This document shows, one piece after another, positions 1-8,750 of a stretch of DNA of 64,000 nt. A program made the translations under genes and the position numbers. The first letter of the stretch is position 1; each line of letters opens with the position of its first letter. Under the pieces are notes generated by a model. It saw only the letters and a program-made list of their open reading frames with translations, did not search any database and had not been told where the DNA came from. The DNA lies in NCBI RefSeq assembly GCF_963668165.1, contig NZ_OY764211.1:923501-987500 (forward strand), given 5' to 3'. This DNA comes from Marispirochaeta sp. (lineage in GTDB: Bacteria; Spirochaetota; Spirochaetia; JC444; Marispirochaetaceae).

Positions 1-616
1 TGAGGTCCGATCCGCCCTCACCGGGAGGCCGTACAACAATATAGGCCTTCATCTCGAAATCGGTGATGTCAACGGTCATAATCGGATCATTAGCTGGATT
101 ATATGCGTATTCACCCACGGGAATATATTCTCCCGAGGACTGTTTAACCGCCTGAGCCACCATTGTCCTGTCAAAACTGCTGACCCCTCTCCGGTCCAAA
201 GCGTCCAGGGCCTGCCGTTCCGCAGCCCGTTTTCCTCCTCCCACGGGAGAAGTGACCTTTAGCAGTATTCCTTCGGGAGACAATCGAACAAAAACCTCAC
301 CGTTCCGTATCTCATCCTGGACAGACGTGTCGCCGGCAAAGCCAAGATCAATGTCAAGTTCCTCTTCTTCCGGAAGCTTCTCTTCAAGTTTTTTATAGGC
401 TATTAGAATGCAGTCTTTTTTCCCGATACCAAAGGAACCCCTGCTGCCCGGTTCCAGGAGTTCATACTCGATATCTTTTACCGGTATACCCAGTTCAATG
501 GAAGCCTGGGCCAGGGCGTCTTCGATAGTCGGACCGCTTACATTAACTGACTTGCGGGTTTTATCCTCTTCTGCCTGAGAGCGCATATACTCCCGGATAC
601 GGGACAATCCGACCAT
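1..616 (-). CDS. FapA-like (DUF342) protein with N-terminal Jag-N domain, 3' part outside window
   Basis: Only the first 205 codons are inside the window; the gene continues past position 1. It starts with ATG three bases after the fliA stop, so it is the next gene of the flagellar operon. The first ~60 residues look like a Jag-N domain (an IEDALAQASIELG helix and a GSRGSFGIGKK turn), the module found in front of KH/R3H domains in EloR/Jag. Residues from about 95 resemble the start of the DUF342/FapA fold. In the families this arrangement is annotated as flagellar assembly protein A; its biochemical role is not known, and nucleic-acid binding is an inference from Jag-N. The identification rests on motifs only, because the FapA core is not visible. 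Confidence 0.75.
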   Translation of the reverse strand, partial: MVGLSRIREYMRSQAEEDKTRKSVNVSGPTIEDALAQASIELGIPVKDIEYELLEPGSRGSFGIGKKDCILIAYKKLEEKLPEEEELDIDLGFAGDTSVQDEIRNGEVFVRLSPEGILLKVTSPVGGGKRAAERQALDALDRRGVSSFDRTMVAQAVKQSSGEYIPVGEYAYNPANDPIMTVDITDFEMKAYIVVRPPGEGGSDL

Positions 617-618
617 GC

Positions 619-1407
619 TTACATGATCCCCTTCTTTATATTTGTAAGCTTGGCCCGCAGACGCATTATTGCCTTGGTATGAAGCTGCGAAATTCTGGAT
701 TCTGTTACCTCAAGGACCTTTCCGATCTCTTTTAACGTCAGGTCTTCGTAGTAGTAGAGAACAAGGACCTTCTTCTCTTTTTCCGGCAACTCATTAATAG
801 CCTCAATGATAACTTTCTTAATCTCTTCCTTTTCAACAATGATATCAGGATTTAAGCTTTGGGGCGATTCTATACTGTCTACAATGGAAATTTTATCGTT
901 CTCTTCTCCTGAGTACCAGACATCGTTCAGGGACATAATGGATGTACCACTGATCTTGAGCATTGCCCGGTGATACTCTTCAATTTCCATTCCCATTTCG
1001 GCGGCGACCTCCTGGTCCGAAGCACTGCGTCCCAGAGATGCTTCCAGGCGTTGTACGGTATCCTCAATCTCACGGGCCTTCTGGCGCACAGATCTGGGAA
1101 CCCAATCTATGGATCTAAGTTCATCAAAGATTGCTCCCCGTATGCGTGTTACCGCGTAGGTTTTGAATTTTACATGCTTCTCCGGGTCAAATTTACTGAT
1201 TGCGTCAATAAGTCCGAAAACACCGAAGCCCACCAGGTCGTCAAACTCCACATTATGCGGCATTCCCATAGCGACCTTTCCGGCTACATACTTTACCAGA
1301 GGTGCATACTGTTTCACGAAAGCATCGCGTATTTTAGGATCCCGGTTTTTTTTGTAGAGGGCCCAGAGTTCTTCTTCAGTTTTTCCCTGCAATACGGTTT
1401 CTGCCAT
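619..1407 (-). CDS. fliA: RNA polymerase sigma factor for flagellar genes (sigma-28, FliA/WhiG type)
   Basis: This 262-residue sigma-70-family protein has the normal length for FliA/WhiG. Region 2 lies at about residues 55-115 ([16 protein letters not shown], then [19 protein letters not shown]), region 3 follows, and region 4 with its helix-turn-helix is near the C-terminus ([20 protein letters not shown]). It directs polymerase to late flagellar promoters of the TAAA-N15-GCCGATAA type. The ATG has an AGGAAGGA Shine-Dalgarno sequence that overlaps the stop of the upstream gene. It is near the end of the superoperon, so it would be made after the basal-body genes. No separate anti-sigma gene (flgM) is seen in the window. 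Confidence 0.96.
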   Translation of the reverse strand: MAETVLQGKTEEELWALYKKNRDPKIRDAFVKQYAPLVKYVAGKVAMGMPHNVEFDDLVGFGVFGLIDAISKFDPEKHVKFKTYAVTRIRGAIFDELRSIDWVPRSVRQKAREIEDTVQRLEASLGRSASDQEVAAEMGMEIEEYHRAMLKISGTSIMSLNDVWYSGEENDKISIVDSIESPQSLNPDIIVEKEEIKKVIIEAINELPEKEKKVLVLYYYEDLTLKEIGKVLEVTESRISQLHTKAIMRLRAKLTNIKKGIM

Positions 1408-1410
1408 ATC

Positions 1411-2052
1411 TTATCCTTCCTGGTCCCGTTTCATCATTGTTTTCACCGCTTTAGCGACTTCTCCCGGATTTTGCGTCTCGCCCATTATGTCAATATCCGC
1501 CTCTTGACCAGACGCCGCAGAACCCCCGCTGGAATCGGTGTCCCAACTGGATTCAAAGGAATCACTAAAGGCGTCAAGACTGGGAAGCCCGTCCACTGAT
1601 TCAAACGAATCCAACGCTTCATCACTTTCACCATTTTCTTCACCGGAAACAACCGCTTCCGGTTCCGTGGAAGATGAAGACTGAATTTCTTCTACGAATT
1701 CATCATCTTCAGAAAACAATCCGCCTCCGGATTGTGGAGTTACGGTGTTATTGTCTTCCTCATCATCCTCAAGGGTTATATCAACGGTTCCTCCGGAGGC
1801 CTTTTCCGGCTCTCCGTCTCCATCGGTGTCCTGATCAGTTGTATTGTTCTCGTCAAGGACCAATTCCGGAAACAAGGTCTTTCCTATAAGAGAAATCCCC
1901 ATTCCAATCCCCGCGAATATCATCGCCGAGAGTAAAGCTCGCAGAATTATACTGCCAAAGCCGACTCCGCTGATTAGTCCGACTAAAAACGAAACAATAA
2001 ACGCGAAACCGGCAGGGCCGGCCGCAAACATCCAGGACACCACTTTATGCAC
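1411..2052 (-). CDS. Membrane-anchored acidic protein of unknown function between flhG and fliA
   Basis: I do not recognise a named family. The 213-residue product has two close hydrophobic segments at about residues 10-33 and 36-57, with a short hairpin between, so it is probably an inner-membrane protein. The rest is very acidic and Ser/Asp/Glu-rich, low in complexity and probably disordered. It ends with a short basic amphipathic tail (GEVAKAVKTMMKRDQEG), which looks like a conserved interaction peptide. Start is GTG at 2052 with an AAGGG-containing Shine-Dalgarno sequence; the gene ends inside the fliA ribosome-binding site. Its place between flhG and fliA suggests a role in flagellar placement or regulation, but that is inference from context only. 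Confidence 0.85.
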   Translation of the reverse strand: MHKVVSWMFAAGPAGFAFIVSFLVGLISGVGFGSIILRALLSAMIFAGIGMGISLIGKTLFPELVLDENNTTDQDTDGDGEPEKASGGTVDITLEDDEEDNNTVTPQSGGGLFSEDDEFVEEIQSSSSTEPEAVVSGEENGESDEALDSFESVDGLPSLDAFSDSFESSWDTDSSGGSAASGQEADIDIMGETQNPGEVAKAVKTMMKRDQEG

Positions 2053-2112
2053 ACCTACCCTTCTTACAGATTATGGGAAATGACTGCGGCAGTCAAGGTT
2101 TCCTTTTTTGCC

Positions 2113-2973
2113 TTATTCTTTTCCCAAAAGCTTCCGAATAAAATTCCCAATGCCGCTTCCTTCGCGGTATTCTACCTTCTCAAGACGCCCGACAATATGT
2201 TTTACACAAATTGCCGCCTTACTGTTTGGATCCACCACCATAAAGGGCTTCTGCTTTAACACAGATGAGCTGACAACCGGGTCATCATAGACATAGCCCA
2301 AATAGTCAACCTTCAGGTTAAGAAACTGACCAGCTATGCTGATCACACGTTCCGACACCTTTTTCCCCTCTGTTACCGACTTTACGCGGTTAACAATCAG
2401 CTTGAGCCCCAGGTTCATGTTATCAATTTCGGTAGCGATTATTTTTATGATACCGTAGGCATCGGTAATCGCGGTCGGTTCCGGTGTTGTGACAATCAAG
2501 GCTTCATCTGCCGCGGCTATAAAATCCAGCACATTATGAGAGACCCCGGCGCTTGTATCAATCACGATCACATCCGCCTCCGAGAGACCCGCGAGTTCTC
2601 CAATAAAGTGCTCTCTCTCTTCGTCAGACAAATTAGCAATCTTGGAAAAACCGGAAGCCCCTGCAATTATCTGAATGCCGTAGTTAGTATCAAGAAGTAT
2701 CTCCTGCAGATTCTTCTGTTTTCGGATTAAATGATAAAGATTGTACTTTGGAATAATCCCAAGCACAACATTAACATTTGCCAATCCAAGATCAGCATCC
2801 ATTACAATGACTTTTTTTCCAAGCCGTGCATACGCAAGAGCAATGTTTATCGACAAATTGGTTTTGCCGACTCCGCCTTTTCCACTGGCCACGGCAATAA
2901 TACGGGTTTTCTGCTTGCCGGTGCCATTTTTTGAACGCATGATCTCCCGCAGCTGTTCAGCTTGATCCGTCAT
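2113..2973 (-). CDS. flhG: MinD-like ATPase controlling flagellar number/placement
   Basis: FlhG (YlxH/FleN) is a membrane-cycling P-loop ATPase that works with the SRP-like GTPase FlhF to set flagellar number and position. The deviant Walker A motif KGGVGKT is at residues 32-38, and a DTSAG Walker B-type motif follows. Residues 3-9 (DQAEQLR) match the DQAxxLR helix that in characterised FlhG proteins stimulates the FlhF GTPase. I chose the ATG at 2973 over the one at 2979 because it has a better-spaced GGAG and gives the ATGA overlap with the flhF stop. Product is 286 residues, normal for the family. Confidence 0.94.
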   Translation of the reverse strand: MTDQAEQLREIMRSKNGTGKQKTRIIAVASGKGGVGKTNLSINIALAYARLGKKVIVMDADLGLANVNVVLGIIPKYNLYHLIRKQKNLQEILLDTNYGIQIIAGASGFSKIANLSDEEREHFIGELAGLSEADVIVIDTSAGVSHNVLDFIAAADEALIVTTPEPTAITDAYGIIKIIATEIDNMNLGLKLIVNRVKSVTEGKKVSERVISIAGQFLNLKVDYLGYVYDDPVVSSSVLKQKPFMVVDPNSKAAICVKHIVGRLEKVEYREGSGIGNFIRKLLGKE

Positions 2974-4178
2974 TCCCATACTCCGTTCTTGACATATTCG
3001 GCCCCCGACCTATCACCGGTTGCCCGCCCCTCCTGGGGACGCAAACTCATTTTCGCAGCTTTAAAACCATCGAGATTCATTAACAGCCGCGGTATAGAAG
3101 CTTCATGTATATCCTGAGGAACAGATTGCCCATCGGTAAGAAAAGCAACCGGCTTGTTGTACTCGGTAATAACGCTGATAACGTTACCGACCCTCTGGGT
3201 TTCATCCAGCTTGGTCAGGATGATGGCCTGATATCCGAAGGGTTCAAATGTTTTTAAAAGGTCTTTTATATCAGACACCTTGGTGGTGGAGCTCATGGTT
3301 AAAAAGACCTCGGCATCATGGCCGCATGCGTCCAGCATTTCTCGCATTTCGGCGAGCTTCATGTAATCCCTTGGACTTTTTCCAATAGTATCAATAAGTA
3401 TCAGATCGGATCCCTCAAACAAGGCAAGGGTCTTCTTTAAATCCTGAAAGCTTTCAACCCCGCTTACAGGGATGTTCATAATACTGCCGTATGTGTCGAT
3501 CTGCTGCTTTGCGCCAATCCTGTAGTTATCGATTGTTATCATGCGAACATCCACCGGGTTGCTGCCGTTATGCCCAAGTCCGTAAATTGCAGCGAGTTTG
3601 GCTATGGTCGTCGTTTTTCCCACACCGGTAGGTCCGATTAAAATCATGATTTTTGGAGTTTTCCGGGGTTCATAGATAGCAATCTTTTCTCCGATCCATT
3701 GAAAAACCGAAGACTCTACAATATCCTGACGGTCCAGGTCTTCCAAGGACATTTCACGGCGTAATCTGTTGCTTATTTCCCGGATAAAACCGGGGCTGAA
3801 TTCATTCTCCTCCAGAAGCTGTTCCATGGCAACAATAGAAGGATGAATCTCTTCTGTCTTCTTGGGCTCCGGTGTATCCAGACGCTCCTGAATGGCATTC
3901 ACCGCCTTTAACACCTGCTGCAGAGTTCCGTCCCCGTTTCCTTTGACGCTTTCCAGTATCTTTTTTCTTTCCTCTTCAGGATCAAGCATTTTCCGAGGCT
4001 TCGGCGCATCCTTAGCGATATATCCGGTGACCTCTATTCCCTCCCGTGCAAACATTCCAAGGAACCCACCTATGCGTACACTTCGCTGGGTAAGCACACG
4101 GGCCCTTTCGCCATATTGGTCACGTATTTTCTGCAGTACTTCGCGGTGCGAAGCCGCCCGCTCGGTAAAATACTCCAT
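2970..4178 (-). CDS. flhF: SRP-family GTPase FlhF
   Basis: FlhF marks the site of flagellar assembly. The product (402 residues from the chosen start) has the N-terminal B domain starting MEYFTERAAS, a low-complexity linker, then the NG GTPase core with GPTGVGKTT at residues 182-190 and later DTIGKSPRD and TKLDE nucleotide-binding motifs. The frame stays open upstream to GTG 4277 and beyond, but family alignment by eye and an AGAGGAGT Shine-Dalgarno sequence five bases ahead support ATG 4178. It overlaps flhG by four bases. The 140 bases between it and flhA are unusually long for this operon and hold repeats (see 4179-4318). Confidence 0.94.
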   Translation of the reverse strand: MEYFTERAASHREVLQKIRDQYGERARVLTQRSVRIGGFLGMFAREGIEVTGYIAKDAPKPRKMLDPEEERKKILESVKGNGDGTLQQVLKAVNAIQERLDTPEPKKTEEIHPSIVAMEQLLEENEFSPGFIREISNRLRREMSLEDLDRQDIVESSVFQWIGEKIAIYEPRKTPKIMILIGPTGVGKTTTIAKLAAIYGLGHNGSNPVDVRMITIDNYRIGAKQQIDTYGSIMNIPVSGVESFQDLKKTLALFEGSDLILIDTIGKSPRDYMKLAEMREMLDACGHDAEVFLTMSSTTKVSDIKDLLKTFEPFGYQAIILTKLDETQRVGNVISVITEYNKPVAFLTDGQSVPQDIHEASIPRLLMNLDGFKAAKMSLRPQEGRATGDRSGAEYVKNGVWE

Positions 4179-4318
4179 GCCTACTCCTCTCTTCACGGTC
4201 GCCATCGGACTTGCGTCCTCCGGCTCCACTCTGCCTGCGCTCAGGACCGGTAAAGCCGTCCCATTCGCTTTCTTCACGGTTGCCGCCGGATTTGTGTACT
4301 CCGGCTCCGGTCTATTTT
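4179..4318. repeat. flhA-flhF intergenic region with a direct repeat and hairpin element
   Basis: Two imperfect copies of a 38-base unit start at 4191 and 4272 (31 of 38 bases identical), exactly 81 bases apart. Between them lies a hairpin-like element at 4246-4260 (minus strand GACGGCTTTACCGGT) that differs at only two of 15 bases from one in the rRNA spacer at 63521-63535; both are flanked by TCAG on one side and TCTTCAC on the other. The frame of flhF is open throughout, so an alternative longer FlhF cannot be excluded, but the peptide looks non-conserved. Confidence 0.7.
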
Positions 4319-6418
4319 TCAGGCGCTTTCGCGCTCTTCAAGACTGATTTCGCCCAAGGGCTCTATGTTTATGTCCGCCGGTACTTCGGGAACCGACAAA
4401 ACCGCAACCTCCGGCAGTTCCCGCAGCAGACTTGCTCTGACAAGGGGTCTCGCGGCTTCGGAACAGAGGATCAGCGGCACATATCCCTGCCGCTGCACGG
4501 AATGCACGGCGTTTGCCACGGCATTTATCCAGCGCCGATAAACTCCTGGTTCGAGGGCTGCGGTAACCCCGGAAGCTGTCTCGGTTCGCGAATCGATTAT
4601 CTCCCCTTCCATGGACGGATTTATCGTCAGCACATGCATAGTTCGATCGCCATCGGTAAATTGCAGACAGATCTGCCGACCTAACATCTGGCGCGCTTTT
4701 TCCGTCAGAAAAGTCGTATCCTTCGAGACCGGCGCATAGTCAGCCATGGATTCGAGAATGGGGACCATATTCCGTATGGAAACATGTTCAGCCAGTAATG
4801 ACTGCAGGACTTTTTGGATCTCTCCAAGGGAGAGTACTTTTGTAACCTCATCCACAACTGCGGAATAGTCACGCTTCAGTTCGTCAAGTATTTTCCTCAT
4901 TTCCTGACGTCCAAGCATCTCCCAGGCATGGGATTTAATTATTTCCGTCAGATGAGTCGCAATTATGGATGGACTGTCCACAACGGTATATCCGGCGCGT
5001 TCTGCTTTATCCCGCAGGTCTTCTGTTATCCAGAGAGCGGGCAGCCCGAAAGCAGGATCTCTGGTAGATTCGCCTTCCAGTTCTGTTTCAACACCGCCGG
5101 GATTTATGGCAAGGAACTGCCCGGTCCGTATGCTTCCCCGGCCGACTTCAACGCCTTTAATCTTAATGCAATACTCGGAGGGTTCCAAGCGCATATTATC
5201 GATTATCCGGATCCTTGGTACAGCCAGCCCGAGCTCAAGGGCGGTCTCCCGCCTGATGCGGGTAATACGATCCAGGAGTTCCGCTCCCTGATCCCTGTCT
5301 ACAAGCGGAATAAGCCCGTATCCAAGCTCAAGAGACAAGGGATCCACCGGAACGACCGGAGCAAACTCCGTAGGTCCTTCCGGAGCGCCCTCCCTTTCTG
5401 CCGCCTCTTCCGCCTGCTCACGGAAATTAATCTCCTTACGGGTAAGCCTGAATCCCACAAGCCCTGACAGGATTCCAAGGGGGACCATGATATACCAGGG
5501 AAAGCCGGGCAACAGACCAAGGATAATCAATGCAATAGCCGCAATCCAGTAGACCCGGGACTGCTGGGAAAACTGCTTTGACACATCGGAGCCAAAGGTA
5601 CCGTCGGATATGGCCCGGGTCACAATAAGACCGGTAGCGGTAGAGACAAGCAGTGCCGGAAACTGGGTCACCAACCCGTCTCCAATGGTCAGGGAAACGT
5701 AGTTGTTCAGGGCAGCGGCGAAGGGTTCTCCGTGAATGGACATACCCACAATCAACCCGCCGACCATATTTATAAGGGTTATAAGAATTCCGACTTTTAC
5801 GTTTCCCGAAACAAACTTTGTGGAACCGTCCATGGCACCGTAAAAATCCACTTCCCGCTGCAGATCATTCTTTTTTTTCTGGGCCTCCTCTTCAGTCAGG
5901 GAGCCGGAATTATACTCCGCCTCAATAGCCATCTGCTTACCAGGAAGCGAGTCAAGGGTAAAACGGGCAGCGACTTCCGCGACCCGGGTTGCACCTTTGG
6001 TAATTACAATAAACTGCACCGCTATAATTATGACGAAGATTATAAACCCAATTACCAGGCCCTCGGAGCCGGATGTACCGACAACAAAAGTCGCAAAGGC
6101 CCGGACGATTTTTCCTTCGAAATTGATCCCCTGAGAAAGGATTAAACGGGTAGATGAAATATTGAGACCAAGCCCGAAAACTGTTGTAATAAGCAGCAGT
6201 GTCGGAAACACAGAGAAATCCAGGGCCCGCTGGGTGTATAGTACAATGAGTATGACTACCAGTCCCAGCATCAGGTTCAATGCCATCAGAAGATCAAGAA
6301 TAACTGTGGGCAGAGGAATGATGAGCATCATTACAAAAAACAGCACCCCTACAGCGACAAAAACATCACCCCGGTTATGCAGAAAAGAGGTGGACAGTAT
6401 TTTTTGTACATCCGACAT
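4319..6418 (-). CDS. flhA: Flagellar type III export gate protein FlhA
   Basis: FlhA forms the nonameric ring under the export gate and takes substrates into the proton-motive-force-driven secretion channel. The 699-residue product has the family architecture: a hydrophobic N-terminal half with about eight membrane segments, the FHIPEP signature region (GLGLNISSTRLIL, about residue 82), and a cytosolic half from about residue 330 with the sorting-platform subdomains. The start overlaps the flhB stop by one base (TAATG), typical of translational coupling. No missing motif or frameshift is seen. Confidence 0.97.
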   Translation of the reverse strand: MSDVQKILSTSFLHNRGDVFVAVGVLFFVMMLIIPLPTVILDLLMALNLMLGLVVILIVLYTQRALDFSVFPTLLLITTVFGLGLNISSTRLILSQGINFEGKIVRAFATFVVGTSGSEGLVIGFIIFVIIIAVQFIVITKGATRVAEVAARFTLDSLPGKQMAIEAEYNSGSLTEEEAQKKKNDLQREVDFYGAMDGSTKFVSGNVKVGILITLINMVGGLIVGMSIHGEPFAAALNNYVSLTIGDGLVTQFPALLVSTATGLIVTRAISDGTFGSDVSKQFSQQSRVYWIAAIALIILGLLPGFPWYIMVPLGILSGLVGFRLTRKEINFREQAEEAAEREGAPEGPTEFAPVVPVDPLSLELGYGLIPLVDRDQGAELLDRITRIRRETALELGLAVPRIRIIDNMRLEPSEYCIKIKGVEVGRGSIRTGQFLAINPGGVETELEGESTRDPAFGLPALWITEDLRDKAERAGYTVVDSPSIIATHLTEIIKSHAWEMLGRQEMRKILDELKRDYSAVVDEVTKVLSLGEIQKVLQSLLAEHVSIRNMVPILESMADYAPVSKDTTFLTEKARQMLGRQICLQFTDGDRTMHVLTINPSMEGEIIDSRTETASGVTAALEPGVYRRWINAVANAVHSVQRQGYVPLILCSEAARPLVRASLLRELPEVAVLSVPEVPADINIEPLGEISLEERESA

Positions 6419-7620
6419 TAACCTACCTCCCGTTCACGCCCGGCCATGCCATAAACCTGGGCAAGTATAATGGCGGTAACTTCGTAATAGGTTTCCGGAA
6501 TTTCGTCGCCAATTTCAACCTCGGCATAGAGAGCTCGAGCCAGGGGCTTGTTTTCTATTACCGGAATATTGTTATCCCTTGCAATCTCCCGAATACGTAG
6601 AGCCATATTATCCTGTCCCTTGGCGCTCACCGCAGGTGCCGCCATGGTATCCCGTTTCCACTGCAGTGCGATTGCGTAATGGGTCGGGTTTGTAATAACC
6701 ACATCCGCCTCGGGAACAGCACGCATCATATTCTGAGACAAAATCTGCTGCATACGCTCCCTCAGACGGCTTTTAATCAACGGGTCTCCCTCGGTCATTT
6801 TACGCTCTTCTTTTAATTCCTGCTTGGTCATTTTAAGGGATTCCCGGTGCTGATGTCGCTGGAACATGTAATCAGGAAAAGAGAGGACCAGCATCAGCAG
6901 GGCAGACTCAATAAGTATTTTCAGGGCGGCAACAGCAATGGCCTGAAGAGACATGAAAAAGGGAACATCAACAAAGCGGACGATTCTATCCATTTCTATT
7001 CTGATGTTTATATAGGCAACCAGACCTATTGCAATAACCTTAAAAAAAGTTTTTCCCAGATTGAACAATGCCTCTGCCGAAAAGAAAGACCTCTGAAGAA
7101 ACTTCGTGAAGTTCGGAACAATCTTGTTTAAATCCGGGGTTATGGTTTTTGTTGTAAACAGGAACCCGACCTGAAGCAGGTTCGCCATGACCGCGGAAAG
7201 AAAGGCTATGCCGAATACCGGCAGAGTCAACCGGGCCGCATAACTGACAAAAACCGGAAATATTCCGTTGTCGCCCGTAATGTTAGTTTCAACAGAAATG
7301 GTAAAAAAATAGTAGATCATGTCCAGCATTGTTCTCAGGGTATAGGAGCTCAGGAGAGCAATTGCCAGAATCGGAAAAAGCAGAACAATGGCCGCGGAAA
7401 ATTCGGAAGATTTTGCGACCTTGCCATCCTCCCGGGCCTTCCGTATTTTGTGCTCCGTGGGGTCTTCAGTTCGACCTTCGTCCTCGGCGGCAAACCAGTT
7501 AAGGGGTATCTCCCAGGGCTTCAGCGAGGGTTTGTACATGTCCAGCCGGTTGCGAACTAGAAGTACTTGATAAACCCGGCTGAGACTCTCCAGGAAGCTG
7601 GTAAATGTATCCGGCATCAT
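6418..7620 (-). CDS. flhB: Flagellar export substrate-specificity switch protein FlhB
   Basis: FlhB closes the export gate and switches substrates from rod/hook to filament when the hook reaches its length. The product has 400 residues: about 45 extra N-terminal residues before the usual TEDPT-HKIRKAREDGKVAKS motif, four membrane segments, then a cytosolic domain with the self-cleaving NPTH site at residues 311-314. It overlaps fliR by four bases and flhA by one. The N-terminal extension is longer than in enterobacterial FlhB; the start could be internal, but the overlap with the fliR stop favours 7620. Confidence 0.96.
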   Translation of the reverse strand: MMPDTFTSFLESLSRVYQVLLVRNRLDMYKPSLKPWEIPLNWFAAEDEGRTEDPTEHKIRKAREDGKVAKSSEFSAAIVLLFPILAIALLSSYTLRTMLDMIYYFFTISVETNITGDNGIFPVFVSYAARLTLPVFGIAFLSAVMANLLQVGFLFTTKTITPDLNKIVPNFTKFLQRSFFSAEALFNLGKTFFKVIAIGLVAYINIRIEMDRIVRFVDVPFFMSLQAIAVAALKILIESALLMLVLSFPDYMFQRHQHRESLKMTKQELKEERKMTEGDPLIKSRLRERMQQILSQNMMRAVPEADVVITNPTHYAIALQWKRDTMAAPAVSAKGQDNMALRIREIARDNNIPVIENKPLARALYAEVEIGDEIPETYYEVTAIILAQVYGMAGREREVG

Positions 7621-8411
7621 ACCGCAGCTCCTGTTCCGGTCCTGAACAGCTGCATTATTTCAAGAAAACCGGAATTTAGTATATTCACATAGGTAAAAGT
7701 TATAGCCGGCAGAGTAAGAAGAAGGACGATAAACGCAACCCCGATACGTATTGGAAAACCAAGCATAAGCAGATTCATCTGAGGTGCTGCTTTGGCCAGA
7801 AGACCTTCTGAAACCGTTACCAGCATCAGGGTACCCATAACGGGGAATGCTATGATCAAAGATTGGGCAAACAGATTGGTCAGCCCTCTTGCCAGCATTG
7901 ATACTATATACTCCTGCTGCAGTACAAGGTCCACCGCCCGGAAGGCCTGGAACGAACGGTATATTCCTTTAAGGAACAGGTTCATAAATCCGCTTGCAGC
8001 AATAAATGCGTACATTGCAAGAAGATTCAAAAATTGTCCCATAAGTGGCAGTTCTATCTGTGCCAGGGGATCAAAAACTACGGAAGCACCAAAACCCATC
8101 TGAAATGCGTAAAACTGTCCGGAAATCAAAAGCACCGAATAAATCATGGTAAGAAAAAAACCAATGAGAACACCTATCATGGCCTCTCCGAACATAAGAA
8201 GGGCATAGCTCAGACCGTCATTCGGCAGGGGGTATCCAAATCCCTGCACCATAGGAAAAACTGCCAGACTTGTGAACAGGGTAAGGGCTACCCGGGCTAC
8301 TCCCGGTATTGACGATGACGACATCAGCGGCGCCGTCTGAAACAGGGCAAAAACCCGCGCGAAAATGAGAAGATAAATCTGGGCATTAACAATAGCCTGT
8401 TCAAACTCCAT
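7617..8411 (-). CDS. fliR: Flagellar export apparatus protein FliR
   Basis: FliR, with FliP and FliQ, builds the helical export-gate channel in the MS ring. The 264-residue protein is almost entirely hydrophobic with about six membrane segments and has the usual family length. It lies in the canonical fliP-fliQ-fliR-flhB-flhA order and overlaps flhB (ATGA). The Shine-Dalgarno sequence is weak (a purine-rich AAAAAGATAG), so translation is probably helped by coupling to fliQ, which ends 20 bases upstream. Confidence 0.95.
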   Translation of the reverse strand: MEFEQAIVNAQIYLLIFARVFALFQTAPLMSSSSIPGVARVALTLFTSLAVFPMVQGFGYPLPNDGLSYALLMFGEAMIGVLIGFFLTMIYSVLLISGQFYAFQMGFGASVVFDPLAQIELPLMGQFLNLLAMYAFIAASGFMNLFLKGIYRSFQAFRAVDLVLQQEYIVSMLARGLTNLFAQSLIIAFPVMGTLMLVTVSEGLLAKAAPQMNLLMLGFPIRIGVAFIVLLLTLPAITFTYVNILNSGFLEIMQLFRTGTGAAV

Positions 8412-8431
8412 CTATCTTTTTATCACCCTTC

Positions 8432-8701
8432 TTAGAACACCATCTGCGGTATCTGCCGAATAATATCGATTGTATACGCCCGCATGGATCCGAATATGAT
8501 CGGCCCGAATAAAACCAGAGCCAGAAAAATCGCGATAATCTTGGGAACAAAGGTCAGGGTCTGTTCCTGGATGGATGTAGTAGCCTGAAAAATGGAGATT
8601 ATCAGCCCCACACCCATACCAATAAGCAGCATGGGAGAAGCAATCAAGAGTACCTGAAATACCGCGTTGCGCATCAGTGCAACGGCGTAACCGATTGACA
8701 T
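8432..8701 (-). CDS. fliQ: Flagellar export apparatus protein FliQ
   Basis: FliQ is the small two-helix subunit (four copies) of the FliPQR export gate. From ATG 8701 the product is 89 residues, exactly the family length, with two long hydrophobic helices joined by a short loop containing QATTSIQEQTLTFVPK, the best-conserved part of FliQ. An upstream start at 8743 is possible in frame but would add 14 unconserved residues; GGGAGGGG lies directly before 8701. It lies 49 bases after fliP and 20 before fliR. Confidence 0.96.
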   Translation of the reverse strand: MSIGYAVALMRNAVFQVLLIASPMLLIGMGVGLIISIFQATTSIQEQTLTFVPKIIAIFLALVLFGPIIFGSMRAYTIDIIRQIPQMVF

Positions 8702-8750
8702 TTTCCCCTCCCGAAAATAACCAGCGCTGATTCGACAGCGCATAAAGTAT

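Noticed and set aside
970..1599. Long plus-strand open frame opposite fliA
   Set aside because: It is the antisense of a clear sigma factor, has Cys/His/Phe-rich shadow composition and no Shine-Dalgarno. Many similar frames opposite other genes were left out for the same reason.
4179..4277. FlhF starting at GTG 4277
   Set aside because: The extra 33 residues come from the repeat region and do not look conserved; the ATG at 4178 has a good Shine-Dalgarno and matches the family N-terminus.
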